From Dendronephthya gigantea (taxonomy: Eukaryota; Cnidaria; Anthozoa; Malacalcyonacea; Nephtheidae), in contig NW_021163176.1 in assembly GCF_004324835.1 (NCBI RefSeq), forward strand, positions 372,001 to 436,000: 64,000 bases of DNA, in the 5' to 3' direction. Below, in pieces: positions 1 through 17,983 of the stretch (position 1 is its first letter; each line of letters begins with the position of its first letter). Made by a program: the position numbers and the translations under genes. Below the pieces are notes generated by a model. The model saw nothing but the letters and a program-made list of their open reading frames with translations, made no database searches and had not been told where the DNA came from.

Positions 1-2958
1 TGCCTTCATATTTCCGTGCGTGCTGAGCGGAGTGCTTTCAACGACAGCTGCTCAAATACGGTTTTGCAGTCTACCAACGCATGCGATGTCTCATACAGCG
101 TAGAAAAAAAGCAACGAAGCCCCTTGTTTAAAGTTGGCGGGCGAACATTTGTCAACACTAAAAGTTTAATCATCCAGGTTTCAGGGAAGAATAATACGGA
201 GGAATGTACATTGTATTTCAATGTAGCAAATATTTTCAAAAAACGGCGGAAAAAATCCGTTGTCACTATAAATGACGTCCGATTCCACTGCCTTTCCCCG
301 GCAAGGCTGTCTTTTTGCCGGCCGGGTAATTTTACTGCAAAGGACCGGGTAATGTATCTTCGGCTGAGGAATCAGTGCCGCGTGTCCGGTGCAGACCTTG
401 CAGTTTGGGGACGAGTTGCGGATTTGCGGGTCCTGTACATGTGGAATCAGGTTGTACTGGAAGACAAAGGGGAGACTGAGGCTGACTTGAAAGGGTTATT
501 TAATATCGGGAGTTTGGTTTTGAACAATTTGAAAAACAAAACAATGCCCCGAATGTTTTTGTCCTATGTCTGGGAGAAAATGGCTGAAGTACAATTTAGC
601 AAAATGCGCCTTGAGGCAGAAACACTAAGGACTTTGAAAAAAACTATGCCTCATTTACAGTCCTTGGAATTATCAGGAAATAATCTCCGGGCACTACCTG
701 ATTTCCCATGGTCAAACCAAGGTTTGGAGCTTCCGAGAAATTTGTCCCGTACTACCTTATTGAACGATCATTATTCTGAGGGTGCGACAATAAGTCCGCG
801 AGTTTATCGGCGCTTTTTTATGGTAGAATTCAACTCAGAGCTGAACCATTTGAAAAATCCCTCTGGAAAAGTAGATAAAATTTCTCTGCGCGGAAACCAA
901 TTGAGATCTATTAATTCGACAATATTTGACGAAGTGATCGGTTTGAAGATAGTCGATTTGAGCGAGAACAATATTAGCCAAATTCCCGCACGAATTTTCC
1001 AGAAAACTTTGGATCTAGTTTCGATAAACTTGAATAAAAACAACCTCACCTCGTTAGATGGAAGAATATTCGAACGATTGGAAAATCTTCGAAAGTTAAA
1101 CGTGAAAAACAATTTCATACACACATTACAGAACAATTTTCTTAGCGACGAGTTGCAAAAATTGGAGTCGATTGATTTCGAGAACAATCTATTGCGTGTC
1201 GTCGAGCCTAACGCAGTTCCCCGAGGCGTCTTCGACGCACTGAAGAAGATTAATTTGTGTAAGAATAAGTTGCGCGATGTACCACAGTTTGGTCTTTACG
1301 TTCGAAATTTGGTAACTTTTGATTTGTCGTATAACGAAATCAACTTTGCTGGTTTTGTTAAAATGATAGACGAACTCAACGAACACGATTTTTTGTTTCT
1401 TCATACCGACACAGGGAGCTCTATCGATACGACTTCCACGCGTGACTTGACAACAAATTCTCGAAATAAGAAAACCTTCAACCTTCAAGGGAACGCGATT
1501 GAACGGTTCGACCTGAACGAGTTTGGTAAGCTTAGAATGGAAAAGCTCGAGTCCGTGCTAAAAATTTTCAAAATAATTTTGGGGGAAAATCCTCTTCATT
1601 GCGACTGCAAAACTCGAGGTTTGCTATCGTCGATTCGATACTGGACGACAGCTGTTAAAGAAATCACGGAGAAGGATTTTGAAAGCTGGATTTGTTACAC
1701 GCCAGTGAATTTGCGTGGAAAGAAAATTTTGGATGTCCATCAGAACCAGTTGTGGTGCGAGAGACGTAATTGCTCAAAATGTCCTAAGCGATGCACTTGC
1801 TATCACCAAGGTTATCCTGGCTCTGCGACGCTCGTAGACTGCCGGGAACGGAACCTTACGACAGTCCCCGAAGAACTTCCTGGTGGCGTGATCGAATTGA
1901 ATATTGAGCACAATCAAATCGGAAACTTAAATCTTTCGAAACACTTGGAAAATGTTAGCGTAATTCACGCCAGTCACAACAAGATAGAACGTGTTACCTT
2001 AGACGATTCCAAATTGAAGTTAAAAGAATTATACTTGTATTCGAATAAGTTAACCACACTTCCAAAACGTATTCAAAATTTGACCCTATCCAAAATCAAT
2101 ATACAAAATAACTATTTTACCTGCGACTGTGAGAATCTTTGGATGAAAAACTGGTTAAAAAGAGAACGGAACGCATTTATTGGGGGTGCAAAAAGTGTTG
2201 GTTGTAGCTCTGGTGATAGAAATCAGGGAAAGCCCTTAATTTTGGTTGAAGACAGCGATTTTATTTGTGTGCAGGATGCCAATACGGGAGAGAATCCTAA
2301 CGAAAGTATAGCAGCCATCTCTTCCTTTGTTGTCGCAGGATTTCTAGTCGTGGTTATCATTACAGCCGTTCTTCTGTATCGTTTTCGTAAAGAACTGAAG
2401 CTTATTCTTTACACGAGATTTAATTGGCATCCGTTCGACCGCGTGGACGATTCAGACCCGTCCAAGATCTACGACGCTTTCGTCTCCTTCAACGAGAGGG
2501 ATAAAGTTTGGGTTGAAGAAACTTTGCAAGAAAAATTGGAAAAAGATCACAATCCACCGTATAAATTATGCGTTCACTACAGGGACTTTATCCCGGGGGC
2601 ACCAATCGCCGAGACTATCCTTGACTGTGTTAAAAAGAGTCGTCGAATGATCATGGTTTTATCGCGAAATTTCATACAAAGCGAATGGTGCATGTTGGAA
2701 TTTCGTGCCGCGCATCTGAGAGTCTTAAAGGGACGTGCGAATTATTTGATCGTCGTCCTTTTTGACGATGTTGATGTGGACAGTTTGGATGACGAGTTGA
2801 AGTTGTATCTAAAGACGAATACGTATCTGACCGTAGAGAGTAAATGGTTCTGGCAACAGTTGAAGTATGCGCTGCCGCAGAAGAAACTAGAAACTGGTGA
2901 CGAGGGACTACGGAATGAGGGAATAGAATTTGAAGAGAGGCATCTTGGCATGGTTTGA
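1..2958 (+). CDS. Toll-type receptor (LRR ectodomain, TM, TIR), 5' partial
   Basis: Single-pass membrane receptor of the Toll/TLR family. The frame is open from base 1 to a stop at 2956-2958 (985 residues visible), so the start and any signal peptide lie left of the window; no convincing first Met is in view. In order: leucine-rich repeats (about nt 640-1470), an LRRCT cysteine cluster with HCDCK (about 1590-1770), an LRRNT cluster CSKCPKRCTC (about 1771-1810), a few more LRRs, a second LRRCT with FTCDCENLW (about 2110-2270), one transmembrane helix (about 2311-2385) and a TIR domain (about 2465-2860) with YDAFVSF, a box-2-like RDFIPG and the WFW box. Two cysteine clusters with an internal LRRNT mark the multiple-cysteine-cluster type seen in Drosophila Toll and in cnidarians. 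No intron interrupts the visible part. In the family the TIR domain recruits MyD88-type adaptors; the ligand is unknown. Confidence 0.93.
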   Translation, partial: CLHISVRAERSAFNDSCSNTVLQSTNACDVSYSVEKKQRSPLFKVGGRTFVNTKSLIIQVSGKNNTEECTLYFNVANIFKKRRKKSVVTINDVRFHCLSPARLSFCRPGNFTAKDRVMYLRLRNQCRVSGADLAVWGRVADLRVLYMWNQVVLEDKGETEADLKGLFNIGSLVLNNLKNKTMPRMFLSYVWEKMAEVQFSKMRLEAETLRTLKKTMPHLQSLELSGNNLRALPDFPWSNQGLELPRNLSRTTLLNDHYSEGATISPRVYRRFFMVEFNSELNHLKNPSGKVDKISLRGNQLRSINSTIFDEVIGLKIVDLSENNISQIPARIFQKTLDLVSINLNKNNLTSLDGRIFERLENLRKLNVKNNFIHTLQNNFLSDELQKLESIDFENNLLRVVEPNAVPRGVFDALKKINLCKNKLRDVPQFGLYVRNLVTFDLSYNEINFAGFVKMIDELNEHDFLFLHTDTGSSIDTTSTRDLTTNSRNKKTFNLQGNAIERFDLNEFGKLRMEKLESVLKIFKIILGENPLHCDCKTRGLLSSIRYWTTAVKEITEKDFESWICYTPVNLRGKKILDVHQNQLWCERRNCSKCPKRCTCYHQGYPGSATLVDCRERNLTTVPEELPGGVIELNIEHNQIGNLNLSKHLENVSVIHASHNKIERVTLDDSKLKLKELYLYSNKLTTLPKRIQNLTLSKINIQNNYFTCDCENLWMKNWLKRERNAFIGGAKSVGCSSGDRNQGKPLILVEDSDFICVQDANTGENPNESIAAISSFVVAGFLVVVIITAVLLYRFRKELKLILYTRFNWHPFDRVDDSDPSKIYDAFVSFNERDKVWVEETLQEKLEKDHNPPYKLCVHYRDFIPGAPIAETILDCVKKSRRMIMVLSRNFIQSEWCMLEFRAAHLRVLKGRANYLIVVLFDDVDVDSLDDELKLYLKTNTYLTVESKWFWQQLKYALPQKKLETGDEGLRNEGIEFEERHLGMV

Positions 2959-5356
2959 CTAATAATTTCTTTATATTTATGCAACCTTTAATAATTGTAA
3001 TTAATTTCCCCAGGAAGAGGAGCTGATTGCACTCACTGTTATTGTGTGCCTCATGCAGTCGATTATTTAACGTTTTGTTTCTTGCACGAAGGTTAGGCAT
3101 AGATAAGTTTGGTGTGAAACCTTGATCCATTTTTGGGTTAAGGCGGTTGTCCACTGCCACTGGACTGGATTTTTCGAAAAAAATTGCCGCTTTATTTTCC
3201 AGTTTAATTGTGACAGGTCAGGGGAATCTGCAACGGGGAATTCTCACAATGAAAGGATTGATATCATTTGAAAATATGCCGCTTTTGTTTTCGTACGCTG
3301 AGTGCATAGCAATATTAGAAACTTCAGATTGATTAAGTGCATAACCACAAGTATGAGGCTCGTCTGGCGGGCAATATAATAATGAAATGTTTTGCTTTCG
3401 TCACCACAATAATGAAATGCACGTTTCGTATCAGTTGATATTTTAACTCCCGCGTCATGAAATCTCACACGGGAATTAAACAATTATGAAATAGGTTGAC
3501 AAGTCGCAATATTATTCCAAAATAAAATTCAATTAGTATCATACATTGAAAAGGTAGAACAAAATTTCAAGGCTATTTGTTTACCTTTTCATTTACGCTT
3601 TTTAGAAATAAGAATTTGTTTTGTAGACATCGTTACCAGAACACTTCAAATATCTGTATAAATCAAATGGTTGTATATAAGTAGATGAATTTTTACTGAA
3701 CTATAGTTTGAGTAATGTACCCATGATGTAACATCAAAAGACATAAACGTAAAGTCTGTTTTCATTTTGTACATATTTTTTATTTATAGTGAAATAGATA
3801 CCGTCAGCTAGGCGTGTTAGTGCATAAGCCAAATAACATAGAAATTCAGTTTCAATAAAATTAATCTATTTGAACAAAAGTATCGCAAAAATCCCTGCGG
3901 GTCTACGGACCCTCGCCTGACTAACTATGTGAAGCTATTTTAAATGCCCAGGAGTAAAAATTATTACTGTGATTTATTAAACCACAGATTAACAAGAACT
4001 TTAGTGATTTTCCAATGATTGGCGGATCATCCGCTCCAGTACAAAAACTGGACTGGTTCAACGTGACCTACCTGGCAGCTAGATTGGGAAAATAACAATT
4101 CTTTGCTTAATCTGATCTGTGCTTGCTCTGTCAGCAGTTAACTCGTTAAAGAGACTGCAACGACAACTGACAGTTATCTCGTGGGGTAATCTGACAAAAA
4201 TGGCAAAAACAATAAAAATGGACTGGAATTGTTGCCAACTTCGGCTTCAAATTGGCCTCAAAGATAGCGACCGAGAGTTCCAGTTCCGGAAATAAGAAGT
4301 TATATCTGTCTGACTATTTTTATTGTTCACGCGCTGGGTACACCTTTTGGGGAATCCCCTGACGTGCGTTCCAGCTTCGTAACCCCCATCAGCAGTCGAT
4401 TAGATCCTATGATTAGATGCCCTGAGTGTATGGTAAACAATGTGGGCGTGAAATCGGGAAGTAACTTTTCAAGATTTCGAGTACTTGAATAGCCTTGGCA
4501 GCTCGAACAATTCGTAAACAACAACCGCTTTTGTATCCTGGCAAAGGTAGTATAAAAATTTTGTGAATGCGAAAATGTTTTGAATGTTGTTGCGATTTGT
4601 AAATGCGAAACCAAGGCTAGCAAAGCCTGCTTCGTTGGTTTGTATCCGAAACTGGGCCTTTATTAATATATTATTAGCAACCGCGATACGATATACAACC
4701 GCGAGCCTCAATCTGGATTTCGGTTTAACCACATAATCGACATTCAAAGAAAAGCCTGACGAAAATCACGAAATGTCTTCTGTAGGACTATAGTCTATAC
4801 ATATTATGATAGTATAGAACCTTAAATCCTAAACTGTTTATTTTCTATGCCTGGCTGTCGAAAGATAAGATTATAAGGTCAAGGAACTCGCCGGTGAAGT
4901 GAATCCCAGACGCGGATTATCAGCAGACTGGTAAGGCAGTCAGCCAAAGAGCCACTCGTGCTTTTATCTTTGAAAAAAATTGTATCCTTCATCCTTCAAT
5001 TTTCAAGTGGAGCGTTTTACCTCTCGTTTCTTAAGCATCAATTTGATCAAAGCTATGGTGATTATGTTCGTGCTTCCTATAGCAAATTACTGTTCCTTAA
5101 GCATTACTTTTTTATACATTCGCAAGCCGAACAATGACGTGCTTTTAGGCAGCATTTCCACCCACGAGTAACCTAGTTATGTTTAATAGGGGTACGGGGT
5201 CCCGGTACTGTAGGTCGCTATAGACCACTGCTATAGACACAGTTTACTATAGAGGAGGGAACTGGGAAGTCTGGCGCCGAGTGGACGGAGTGGTTGTGTC
5301 TCGTGTTTATATTTGTTAGGATTTTGGTTGGTTTTTTCAGCTTTTTTTAAATAAAA
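2959..5356. other. spacer between Toll and ILF2
   Basis: This holds the presumed Toll 3' UTR, AT-rich unique-looking DNA and the ILF2 promoter and 5' UTR. Short frames at 4327-4747 on the minus strand show no recognisable domain or splice context. A run with repeated CTATAG words at about 5215-5255 sits just upstream of ILF2 and may be part of its promoter. No gene was found. Confidence 0.6.
3521..3526 (+). terminator. candidate poly(A) signal of the Toll gene
   Basis: An AATAAA hexamer lies about 560 bases after the Toll stop codon, on the same strand and ahead of any other gene. A second copy lies near 3856. Transcript ends cannot be seen in the sequence. Confidence 0.3.
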
Positions 5357-10843
<5,487 letters not shown>

Positions 10844-11387
10844 ATTGAGTGATTTTACGAATACATACTGCAAATATTATCGTGATCATTCTAGCCTGTC
10901 AATTTTGCGTCGACAAACTATACACTAGACTTCACTTGTGTTTTATGCTAAATTTTAGTTTGGAGTGAACGTATTGTAAATTAAACTGTAGTCGAGACAC
11001 CATCCTCAGTACTTTTCGATGTCTTTTAGTAATCAATTTGTCAGATTATAAGGATACTACACAATACTGTAGTTCATGGGTGACAATTCGTGTTCAGAAT
11101 CGGGGTTTCCACCATCGATTTTGCAGCAAAAGACTGAGCTTTGTAAGAATGAATAATAACTATTTATCCGGAATTTTGTGTGGATATTTCCGTAGATTGT
11201 GGTATCTATGGATTGTGGAAACTGCACAAGACCAGAATAAACAAGAATAAACCAGTAAGAGGCACCTGGACGTAGTTCCATATATCGACTGGCTTGATAA
11301 CCAACGAGGAAGTTCTCAGAAATTCTCCAATAATTGGCCAACTGGTATGTTATATAGCTCAGTGTGTGAAGTGGTAGTACATCCAAT
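10844..11387. other. ILF2-INTS12 spacer
   Basis: This 544-base gap must hold the ILF2 3' end and the INTS12 promoter. AATAAA words at about 11236-11252 could be the ILF2 poly(A) signal, only about 140 bases before the INTS12 start codon. A TTATATAG word at about 11350 is a weak TATA candidate. No other gene was seen. Confidence 0.5.
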
Positions 11388-14300
11388 ATGGCGTCCGAAA
11401 TTGACCCAATTTTAGTCCGCGCTTTGAATCTTTTACACTCGAAAAATCCTAGAGCTTTAGAACAGTTATGTGCTTTGAGAGATGAGGTTTTAGGAAAGAA
11501 ACCTGATTATGTTCCAGAGGTAACACTCGGCAGTCAGAACTCACTCAACTCAGAACATTTGAATCAAAGTGCCTGGCGATGTGATATGAATTTTGACCGT
11601 TTCCCGGGATCTTCGTGAACGGGAATTTCCATTCAGGCGGGGTCTGCTAGCGTAATGCCTCAGCAAAGATGTAGTTTACTGTCTGATAGTTTATTGTCTG
11701 ACTAGCTCTTATAAATTCTATATAAATTGATCGTCTCAAGTTGCCATTTTAAATTTTACCAGCCAGTTTTTAGGCAATTTCCTGTATTTGTGTTTCAGAA
11801 AAAGAAAGATGAAATCAAAGAACCAGTTCAAGTCGAAACAATCAAGAAGCCACTTTCGAAACCACCTCCCTTAAAGGCAGACCCAATAACAATATCCGGT
11901 GATTCTAGTGGTCCAGCCACTATTGAGGAAGTTCCAGAAACCTCATTACAAATCTTGGGAAAGGTCAAAACTGAAGATGTTACAGAAACTGTAGAAGTTG
12001 AGTCATTGTCATTTGGTACCGGTACTAATAATCATCCCGACGATGACATTATGGAAACAGTTGAAGAGTTAGGTTGGTAATGATTTACTAGTATTTTCCT
12101 GGTAGCACAGAAGACTAGATTTGCAGCTGAAGATTTGTTAGAAGCCTTCCACCATATAAACTCATCAAATTGAGATTGGGATGAATTAATAAATTTTAGG
12201 AGGATTTTTGTAAGTGAAAATTGAGCTGACAGTGCAATTATATATTGACAATTCATTCCAAATGTACAGCAAAATTAAAAAAATTATAGTAAATGGCTTT
12301 AGATTAGAGTCATTCATGCAAGTAAGGTAATTGATTGAAAATTTTTTGGGTGAAAATAAATTGCATGATAAACACATGGCATAAACAAGACTGCATTCTA
12401 CATAGGTTTGAGTTATGTTGAAGAGACTTTGGAAGAGTCAAACTCAAGCAATCTGTTGGTTAAAAGAAAAAGACCAAAGTTAGAAATCAGCACTGGAAAA
12501 TCATTGCTTGATGATTTGGATGTTGAATCTCATGAGAGTTCACCAGACCATGAAATGTCACCTGACTTGTCTGTTTCTAAATGTATTGTTTGTTCAAGGT
12601 AAAATGTAGAGACAAATATCATCTAGCAGTATATAGGCAAAGAATGCTAAGAATAGGTTGAATTAGACAACAATGCTTTGTGTAATTGCACTTACCTATG
12701 AAACTTTACCCATATAACAGTTAAATATTTTATTTGTAGCGGAAAAAGTGGAATACCTGGGAATCAGTTAGTAGAGTGTCATGAATGCCATGAGCTCTAC
12801 CATCAGGTAAACTACAGCAACACCCAGCGACTTTGGCTATGTTATGTGGTGGGCAACAAATTAAATATACAGATACACATTTCATGCTGTTCTCATTTGA
12901 TGTGCCAGATGTATATTTAGTCCACAACAATAGATCGAAAGCCATGCAGAGGGAATCCTGATAAAATTTTGGGTATTCTTAACAATTCATTTACTCCTAA
13001 CTGAAAACAGGAGTTTTTGAAAAAAAAAACTCAGCATGTTTTGTCTCTAGAATATATCTTTAGTGCTAGACATGTTGGTCTGTTCCACCATTATTGGGGT
13101 TTGTGTTACTTGGTTGATCTCTGTCAAAGGCAGACTGTTTATATATTTTTATGTTTCTCCTGGCAGAACTGTCACAAGCCACGCATCACAGATCAAAGTA
13201 TTGATGACCTTAGACATGTTTGGTATTGCCGAAACTGTTCCAAGCAAATGAAACAGGCCGTAAGTATAAATTTTCCAAGAGCGCAGCATGCTTTACATCT
13301 GAAAGACTATGTGTTTATGTGGTATGTCTGATCTCTTTGTGATATCTCTTATGGAATTGACAGTACTTTTTCATATATGATGTAAATACAGGGAAAATAT
13401 ACACACAGCTTAGGGTTGTGTACGTGATGGAAGTTTCAAATCTGCACATAGTCATAGTCATATTAATCTTGAATTAAAACCTTTCCAATATTTCTAAAAA
13501 GAACGCATCCGGAAAAGTCGATCAAAATCACCAAATATGCCAAAGAGTTCTGCAATGGCATTACCGCCTATAGTATACCTTTATATCAACACGTCATTGC
13601 CACAAGCAAACTCGACTTTCCCAACATTTCCCGACTGCCTAGCAGCCTACTGTGTTAGATAAAACGAGAACATGCAAAAAACTTTAAATAAAACAAAAAA
13701 AAACACAACAAATAATATCGTCGAAAGTCTTTAAATTCTTACCCTCGTTTATTGTAACGAAATCCATTTAAGACTTAAGCATCGTAAACAACTTTTTGTG
13801 GCGTTTTCGCTTCGTTTCTCGTCCCCACAGTTGTTCATTTCGTTAAACATAACGCCAAAAATCAATCGCAGCCGTAGCGAGGCCATCTTGCAATTTGCAA
13901 ATTGCAAACATTGGTTTTCCCGCCATTTTTGGTTATGTCGTCGTGTCCCGGATGTAGTAGATAGTACGGCGATTTGATTGGCTAACGAGTGATACGCCAC
14001 CCGAATTTCTTGGATTTTTCCATTTCTCTCGCGAAAATTTTAAATAAACATAAAATTTCATTGAAAACAACGGAAATGGAATGTTTGAATTTTCGTTTTG
14101 TTATTTACTGTTGACTGTTGGTAAACTTTTTAAAGTCTTTTTTGCGTAACAGAAGTAACATAGCAGCCAAAAATACAGTTATACATAGTTTAACTTCAAG
14201 ATATGTTTAATTTCTAGAGTACAGCGACTGCTGTGCCAAAATTAAAGCCAATCCCATCGCCTGGAATCCTGTCTAATAAACCCCAAACACAGTCGTTCAA

Positions 14301-14978
14301 AGCACCACTGAGAGTCGAACAAAACAAGGTATGAAATACATTAGACTATTTCGTATCGGAATATAACTAAGCAAATCGGTCGCAAGAGTGAATTTACATT
14401 GAAGTAGCGATGAAACTGCATTTCCCGTGCCAGGCAGATGTTAATAACGATATAGCTACTTGAATGCAGAGTTCTTGAAACATCTAAAATACCAGATCAG
14501 CCTGTGCTGAAATACAACAGAACAGTCTTTACAGCCGTTTTTACCGTATAAAGGGAAGGGCACAAAGTTTCTGCGCAATCCCCCCCCCCCCCGCCCAGTT
14601 TCCACACTTGGTGCAATATTGGCCATCCAATATTCATAAAAGCCAAGATTTTTCGGATAAAATAAAACACCTCAATAAACATTTCATTCGGACTGTCCTC
14701 CCCTCCATAGGCCGATTTTGTGCTCTGTTTTTTCCATTTAAAACTGTTTCTTCGTATTTCGTCCCCAGCCTCCACTATTTTCGCCGAGCAGCCCGTCGGT
14801 GAATCAATCGTTCATAATCCCTAATCTCGCGACGAGCACTGCGGTCAGCGGCAACGGGGTAATAAAATCACCCAGTCATGCCAACCCACGCGAAATGGCG
14901 AGGAATTCAATGAAACGATTGCAACAGGTGAAGAAGAAAGCGGCCGCGAAAAACCAACAAAAATTTACCAAGAGATAA
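11388..14978 (+). CDS. INTS12: Integrator complex subunit 12 (PHD finger), 7 exons
   Basis: Small PHD-finger subunit of the nuclear Integrator complex, which cleaves snRNA 3' ends and attenuates Pol II transcripts. Exons 11388-11519, 11799-12072, 12406-12598, 12740-12806, 13167-13259, 14218-14328, 14769-14978 join in phase to 359 residues (human 462). The N-terminus (EIDPILVRALNLLHSKN) matches the conserved INTS12 N-terminal motif. The PHD finger spans exons 3-5: CIVC, NQLVECHECHELYHQ, NCHKP and WYCRNC supply the C4HC3 zinc ligands. The C-terminus (MKRLQQVKKKAAAK) matches the human end. The donor after exon 2 is the weak G|GTTGGT; a nearby GTAATG is ruled out because it breaks the frame. The low-complexity tail is shorter than in vertebrates. 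It lies head-to-tail 0.5 kb behind ILF2. Confidence 0.95.
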
Positions 14979-16068
14979 GGTGAAGTTAGCTGGTATAATA
15001 TCGAAGTGAAACGTATATGTCATCCCAATGTGAGCTCGTAACTGAGCGACGCGTGAAATATTTGCTGAACGAATGCGGCTGAAGTGAACTCACTACAGAT
15101 TATTATCGGTCAGTACTCGGTGTTTGAAAGATGTTCGGCCGGGTAAACCATCAAAAGTTTGCCATGGGTAAACTTCATGTTAGCTGGTAGAATGTTATTG
15201 TACATTGTATAAGCTATACCCTGATAGGGTCTCGGGTTGAACAGCACGAGTGAAGGTTTGAAATTCACGATAGAGTGAATATCAGCCAGGACTTGGGGCC
15301 TCAAATACAAAATATTTTGGCGGATCAACCGACCAAAAGTTCTCCAAGTGAACTAGTTAATGGAACGTCGAAGTGCAATACCATAATGTGGTCATGTGTT
15401 GTGCAGTTGTGGTAAATTTGGAGTACAATCTTAGAATATTGATTAATACCAGTGAACTGGAACAATAATTTTGCCGCCGTCTTTGAAACTTATTTGAAGC
15501 CGAATTGAAGACCAGTGCCAGTCCATTCCTATTGTTGTTGTTTTCACGGTTGTTGTTGTTTATTGGTGTTGTTTTTTGTTGCGACAAGACAATAATGAGA
15601 GAGACTGGCCCTGGTCCTGAATTTGGCTTTAAATTTATTTCAAAGAGATGGCGGCCAAATAATCGTCAGTTATCGTTCCAGTCTAAACAGAGTTCAGTGG
15701 TTATAAATTCTGATAACGTCAGTACTTTTGCTTAGAAATGAAAATATTTAGTTGGAGAAAGGTCCTTCGCTAGACGCGTCAAACTTTGCTTATAAACGAA
15801 TAGTTAGTTTGGTTACCGTGAACGGCAATGGTGGAAATATGACTCTTCGTATCTTTGCATTTGAACCAAAGTGATGATTACTTCACTATTTTTTTATATT
15901 ACTTATTCCTTCGCTGCTGATTCCAAAATTTTCGGCATCGGTTTTCGATATAGTTTTGGTTTAAAAGAATAAATATACTACTGTTTTTATGATTTTACTA
16001 CACATTACTTAAAGACATGAAATAGTTATCACTAGCATTCCACGATTGAATGAGATGACCGTAGCTTG
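14979..16068. other. spacer between convergent INTS12 and THEG-like genes
   Basis: Presumed 3' UTRs of two convergent genes. A GTTAGCTGGTA word recurs at about 14985 and 15178. A 76-codon frame at 15505-15735 begins with a hydrophobic stretch but has no recognised homology. No gene can be supported. Confidence 0.5.
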
Positions 16069-17793
16069 CTAATGGCCTCGAACTACGGGCTGCGATAGTT
16101 CGACAATACGATCGCTCGCTTTTGCTTTTTTTGCCGCGTCGGAGACGACAAACGCGTCCGTTCGCGGGAGATTGGTACCCACAGTCCGTACTTGAGGCCT
16201 GCTCAGCTCGTCGACACGATCCGACGTCGATGCCTTTCGGGCATTCGGCGATACGCGCCACGTTTCGTCAGGAGTCTTGCAAGGGAGGTAACCATTTGCG
16301 AAGGGCCGCGGGCGAGATAACTCCAGTATCCTTTCACTGGGCTTGTAATTCAATGCGGACATCTTCACTCTCCATTCGTTTTCCATATTTATTATTCGTT
16401 TTGAGGCTTTTGCCAGTTCGTCTAGGCGCTCCGAGGGCGAGGCCTCTTTGGCTGCTTTCGTGATCACAGGGATCGCGGGCTTCGGAGGCTGATATTCCGG
16501 GTGCATTGGGCGTGGTTTCGAGAGTTCCATCAACCTCGATTTGCGCAGAGCATTTTTTGCCGCGTCGCTTACCGTCCACAGGGGCGTGGATCGCCCGATC
16601 GAGTAGTCGTGGTATTTCAGTATTTGAGGTCTAAATCGGAAGAAATTCATGCGTAAACACGTGAAACAACAAAATCAACGGCGCGTGTGATGGCCACAGA
16701 TCAAAGTACTCCAATAAAACTGGAGTAATAACCCAAGAAGTGGAGTTCAAGCCTGTATCTTTAATTTTTTTTGTTTTAAGTAGAAATACTAAACGATCAA
16801 CTTTGTGCCTGCATACAGGCGGTGTTACACTATGCAACTTCCTTGCAATTTGCAATGCAATTATACGTCTGAGCCATCTAAAGTTGACAAATGCAAACAT
16901 TTCTTACGTTCTGCTTTCGTTTTATTAGCATTTCGAGCACTCTTTACAAATGATCATCCCTCAAAATTAAAATTGCATTGTAAGGTTCAGGGAAAATTGC
17001 ATAGTGTAACAGCGCCTTATATTTTATCAGAATAAAGCGACAAAAATCTATTTCGTACTGAAATTCCGAGACCTCAGCTGAAGGAGAAATATTTCAGTAA
17101 TACAAAAGTAATATTCTAGTTAATATAATGCTCAAGCTCACGTCCAAATTCAAGTAACAACGTTAAAAATCAAATTTAATGAGTTTGACCAAGGGTAGCC
17201 ATTATTATGACGTAATAATAGACCGAGTAGACTCGCGTACACGCACGAGCGCCACGAGAACAAAAACATTTCTGGGCTGCCCGCAGCTATGGTTTGACTA
17301 AAGAAATACGTCCGTTTGGCGTCAGTTTGCGTGGCAACGTGAATGTATCTCCTATCAGCAAAATAAAAATAACATCAATACATCATGATACTCAATCTCT
17401 TCGAAAAACAACTTTTTGACAAGCCCACTGTCTTGGCAGACTTTGCAAATTATTAAAAATCCACAAGGCAAATCCTCAAGCAAATATTTATTCGCCGACA
17501 GTCTTCGGCATGTTAATAAACTGCAGGAATATTGTTTCTAAAAGTGTTTAAATCACAGTATTGCTACTGTTAAGTTTTCTACAAGTTTTGCAATATTTTT
17601 CTAAGAAGTCTGTCTCTTGTTTTTCCCCGTTTTTTGTCATTCACGGACTACAGTTCATATGAATTTTCCCACCACAAAACGTTTTCCTCACAAGCTGACA
17701 AGCATAAAGTAATAAAGACGCTTACTTGTAAGCAGGCAACGGGACACTTTCCGAGCGATTCTGTTTAGAAATACAATCTTCAATCTCCTTCAT
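16069..17793 (-). CDS. THEG/SPMAP2-like sperm-associated repeat protein, 2 exons
   Basis: Minus-strand gene with exon 1 at 17793-17726 (ATG, 22 codons plus two bases, strong GTAAG donor) and exon 2 at 16630-16069. The splice is in phase and gives LPAYKPQILKYHDY across the join, for 209 residues in all. The protein is a series of short THEG-type repeats with core RLMELSKPRP, RLDELAKASK, RILELSRPRP, RVDELSRPQV and RIVELSQPV, separated by 25-40 residues. This pattern defines testicular haploid expressed gene / sperm microtubule associated protein 2 relatives, which bind sperm axonemal microtubules. An additional exon inside the 1.1-kb intron (about 17357-17290) cannot be excluded but is not needed for phase. 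It is convergent with INTS12. The family call is good; the exact orthologue is uncertain. Confidence 0.8.
16817..17018. mobile_element. MITE in THEG-like intron
   Basis: Terminal inverted repeats of about 27 bases: the left end contains GTGTTACACTATGCAA and the right end contains TTGCATAGTGTAACA, with AGGCG/CGCCT tips. No coding capacity. Confidence 0.75.
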
Positions 17794-17983
17794 TCCGTAA
17801 GGTTTTTATGGCGTATTCTAGTTTTCAAGAAGACTTATCTTCTTGTTATAAATTTCCTTTCACGCGTCGTTGCCTTGGAAACTGCATGCTGGATAAAAGT
17901 ATGGTGGGCTCATACAGCACGCGCGTGTTCATATAAATGACGCAAACAAAAAAGTTCATCAATCGCTTGTTTGCAATTATAAT

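Noticed and set aside
3147-5171. Short frames between Toll and ILF2
   Set aside because: All are under 100 codons, AT-rich and without domains, codon bias or splice partners.
15505-15735. 76-codon frame with a hydrophobic start resembling a signal peptide
   Set aside because: No homology, no splice or promoter context, and the hydrophobic run comes from a GTTGTT/TTGTTG simple tract.
17290-17357. Extra middle exon of the THEG-like gene (RYIHVATQTD frame)
   Set aside because: An acceptor is present but no good donor follows, and exons 1 and 2 already join in phase without it.
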